From: Hyphomicrobiales bacterium
Lineage (GTDB): Bacteria > Pseudomonadota > Alphaproteobacteria > Rhizobiales > CAJQND01
DNA: 60,292 nt
Direction of reading: 5' to 3'
NCBI GenBank assembly: GCA_028285595.1
Contig: JANQOW010000136.1
Coordinates: 1-60,292 of the forward strand
Shown here: piece after piece, positions 59,068 to 60,292 of the stretch
Layout: each line of letters begins with the position of its first letter
Position numbering within the stretch: position 1 is the first letter of the stretch
The notes under the pieces: model-generated
The model's input: the letters and a program-made list of their open reading frames with translations, nothing else
What the model was told of the DNA's origin: nothing
Database searches by the model: none
Translations under genes and position numbers: made by a program

Positions 59068-59868
59068 TCAGCGTCCGACAAATGTGGGCGCGCGCTTTTC
59101 CAAGATCGCCGCCACGGCTTCCTGATGATCCTCCGATGTATGGCAGGCGCCTTGATAGACGGCGGAGAGTTCCAAAAGATCATTGAGGCTGGACGCCTGA
59201 CTTGCGCGCAGCAGCCGTTTGGCCTTGCGCAGTTGGACCGGCGGATTGACCGCGATCCGGACCGCCAGATCCTGGGCCGTTGCCATCAGCTCATCGGCGG
59301 CCACCAGCTTGGACACCAAGCCCCAGGACAGAGCGGTCTCAGCATCCACCGGCTCGCCGGTGAAGGTCATTTCAGCGGCCCGCGAGGCCCCAACCGCGCG
59401 GGGCAGGAACCAGGCGCCCGCATCGCCCGGGATCAGGCCCACCTTCACAAAGTTCTCCGCAAACACCGCATGCTCGCTGGCAATGCGGATGTCGCACATC
59501 ATGGCCAGATCACAGCCGGCGCCGTAAGCTGCGCCATTGACTGCCGCGATCACGGGCACGTCCAGCGCATAGACCGCTTTAGGCACCCGCTGAATGCCTT
59601 TGCGGTAATTCTCGGCAATCTCATCGGCGCTTCCCGCAAAAGTGCCGGTGCGCTCGGCCATATGTTTGATGTTGCCGCCGGACGAGAAGCCTTTACCGGC
59701 GCCGGTGATGATCACGCAGCGCACGTCCAAATCCGCCTGGATCTGCGCACAGCGCTCAACGAACGCATCCACGAAGTCCAGATCCGTAATCGGGTTGCGC
59801 ATCTCCGGCTGGTTGAGAGTGAGGGTCACCACATGGCCGGCGCGCTCAACACGTAGCTTCTCGCTCAT
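59068..59868 (-). CDS. Enoyl-CoA hydratase/isomerase family protein
   Basis: This 266-residue crotonase-fold protein has LNQPEMRNPI, ITGAGKGFSSGGNIKHMAE and AAVNGAAYGAGCDLAMMCDIRIAS, followed by ENFVKVGLIPGDAGAWFLPRAVG with the typical catalytic region. It is similar in length to but clearly distinct from the hydratase at 45084. Its ATG overlaps the stop of the upstream M81 gene by one base (TGATG), so translation is coupled and the two proteins probably act together. Substrate unknown. Confidence 0.92.
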   Translation of the reverse strand: MSEKLRVERAGHVVTLTLNQPEMRNPITDLDFVDAFVERCAQIQADLDVRCVIITGAGKGFSSGGNIKHMAERTGTFAGSADEIAENYRKGIQRVPKAVYALDVPVIAAVNGAAYGAGCDLAMMCDIRIASEHAVFAENFVKVGLIPGDAGAWFLPRAVGASRAAEMTFTGEPVDAETALSWGLVSKLVAADELMATAQDLAVRIAVNPPVQLRKAKRLLRASQASSLNDLLELSAVYQGACHTSEDHQEAVAAILEKRAPTFVGR

Positions 59869-60292
59869 CAGCTTGCTCCCTGAAACGCCGGGCCGTTGGC
59901 CCCCAACCGCACACCGGTGCGCAGCCGCTTATAGCCAATCTGCGGCAGCTTGCAGGGGTTCGCCCCCGGCGCATCGGCGAAGAGGACGGTCTCGGAGATC
60001 GGGTCATAGTCGGCCAGAAAGTGCACCGCGCTCTTAATCACGATGATGTCTTGGGCGGTGGGATCAATGCCGATATGGCGGAAGAAGGCCTGGTCCGCGT
60101 TCTGGGTGCGGACCGAGCCCACCACCACGCGCACCTCCGCGCCGTTCTCCTCAATCAGCAAAGTGGCCATAGGCCCGAGTTCAGCGTGCGAGCCGCCATA
60201 CATGGGCCCGGTGCACACGAAACTGCCGTCCGACAGGGCCTCCACGGTCACCTTTGCGTGCACCGGCTGGCAGCCCAGCTGCGGCAACCGGC
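59868..60292 (-). CDS. C-terminal part of an M81-family (MlrC-type) metallopeptidase (partial)
   Basis: The reverse frame is open from the right edge to a TGA at 59868-59870, about 140 residues. It matches the C-terminal domain of MlrC/M81 proteins: VHAKVTVEALSDGSFVCTGPMYGG, VVVGSVRTQNADQAFFRHIGIDP, IIVIKSAVHFLADYDPI and a final PCKLPQIGYKRLR. MlrC-type proteins are metal-dependent hydrolases of peptides or cyclic amides. The catalytic N-terminal domain lies outside the window. It is one base from the enoyl-CoA hydratase start. Confidence 0.85.
   Translation of the reverse strand, partial: RLPQLGCQPVHAKVTVEALSDGSFVCTGPMYGGSHAELGPMATLLIEENGAEVRVVVGSVRTQNADQAFFRHIGIDPTAQDIIVIKSAVHFLADYDPISETVLFADAPGANPCKLPQIGYKRLRTGVRLGANGPAFQGAS

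Noticed and set aside
1..60292. CRISPR array, tRNA, rRNA, insertion sequence or prophage
   Set aside because: No repeat-spacer periodicity, cloverleaf, transposase, integrase or phage gene was seen in reading both strands.

Overview
The window looks like chromosomal DNA of an alphaproteobacterium. The reasons are high-GC coding sequence packed almost wall to wall, a rhizobial-type glycerol ABC transporter locus (glpV-S-T-P-Q-U with glpR, glpD and glpK), many GTG starts, a GcvA-like LysR regulator and FNR-type and CRP-type sites. I cannot fix the genus. I see no rRNA, tRNA, CRISPR array, insertion sequence, phage gene or integration site, and no gap longer than 300 bases without a gene.

Left end (1-6.4 kb): the N-terminus of a large adhesin-like protein with cadherin-type repeats runs off the left edge. 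Divergent from it is a type I secretion unit of two ABC exporters and an HlyD adaptor that presumably exports it. From 6.5 to 17.7 kb there is an unusual group: a secreted trypsin-like protease with a peptidoglycan-binding domain, a formate/nitrite-type channel, a membrane FHA-like/trypsin protein, an MFS-like carrier and two secreted caspase-like proteins. A LysR regulator, a sterol-desaturase-type enzyme and a small unknown protein lie among them. FNR-like and CRP-like sites sit where promoters would be expected for three of these transcripts.

17.9-22.0 kb holds an SDR dehydrogenase, a PAP2 membrane phosphatase, an aldehyde dehydrogenase and an RraA-type aldolase-family protein. 22.1-32.1 kb holds exopolysaccharide-type genes (UDP-glucose dehydrogenase, an undecaprenyl-phosphate sugar transferase, and a DegT-type protein lacking its PLP lysine) between two large hybrid histidine kinases. 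32.4-43.2 kb is a LysR gene followed by the complete glycerol uptake and catabolism locus, with likely GlpR operators.

43.2-53.5 kb contains two divergent catabolic operons. One encodes a 2-oxoglutarate/Fe oxygenase, an HMG-CoA-lyase-type enzyme and an enoyl-CoA hydratase. The other encodes a CoA transferase, aldehyde dehydrogenase, acyl-CoA dehydrogenase, MmgE/PrpD protein and a molybdopterin oxidoreductase. Together they look like CoA-thioester breakdown of an unknown organic acid. The right end has an endonuclease/exonuclease/phosphatase protein whose ribosome binding site lies in a perfect inverted repeat, an M20 metallohydrolase, polyphosphate kinase 2, three small exported unknown proteins, another enoyl-CoA hydratase and the C-terminus of an M81 (MlrC-type) protein.

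Starts were chosen by Shine-Dalgarno spacing, signal peptides and family length. Functions are by recognised motif, not by database search.
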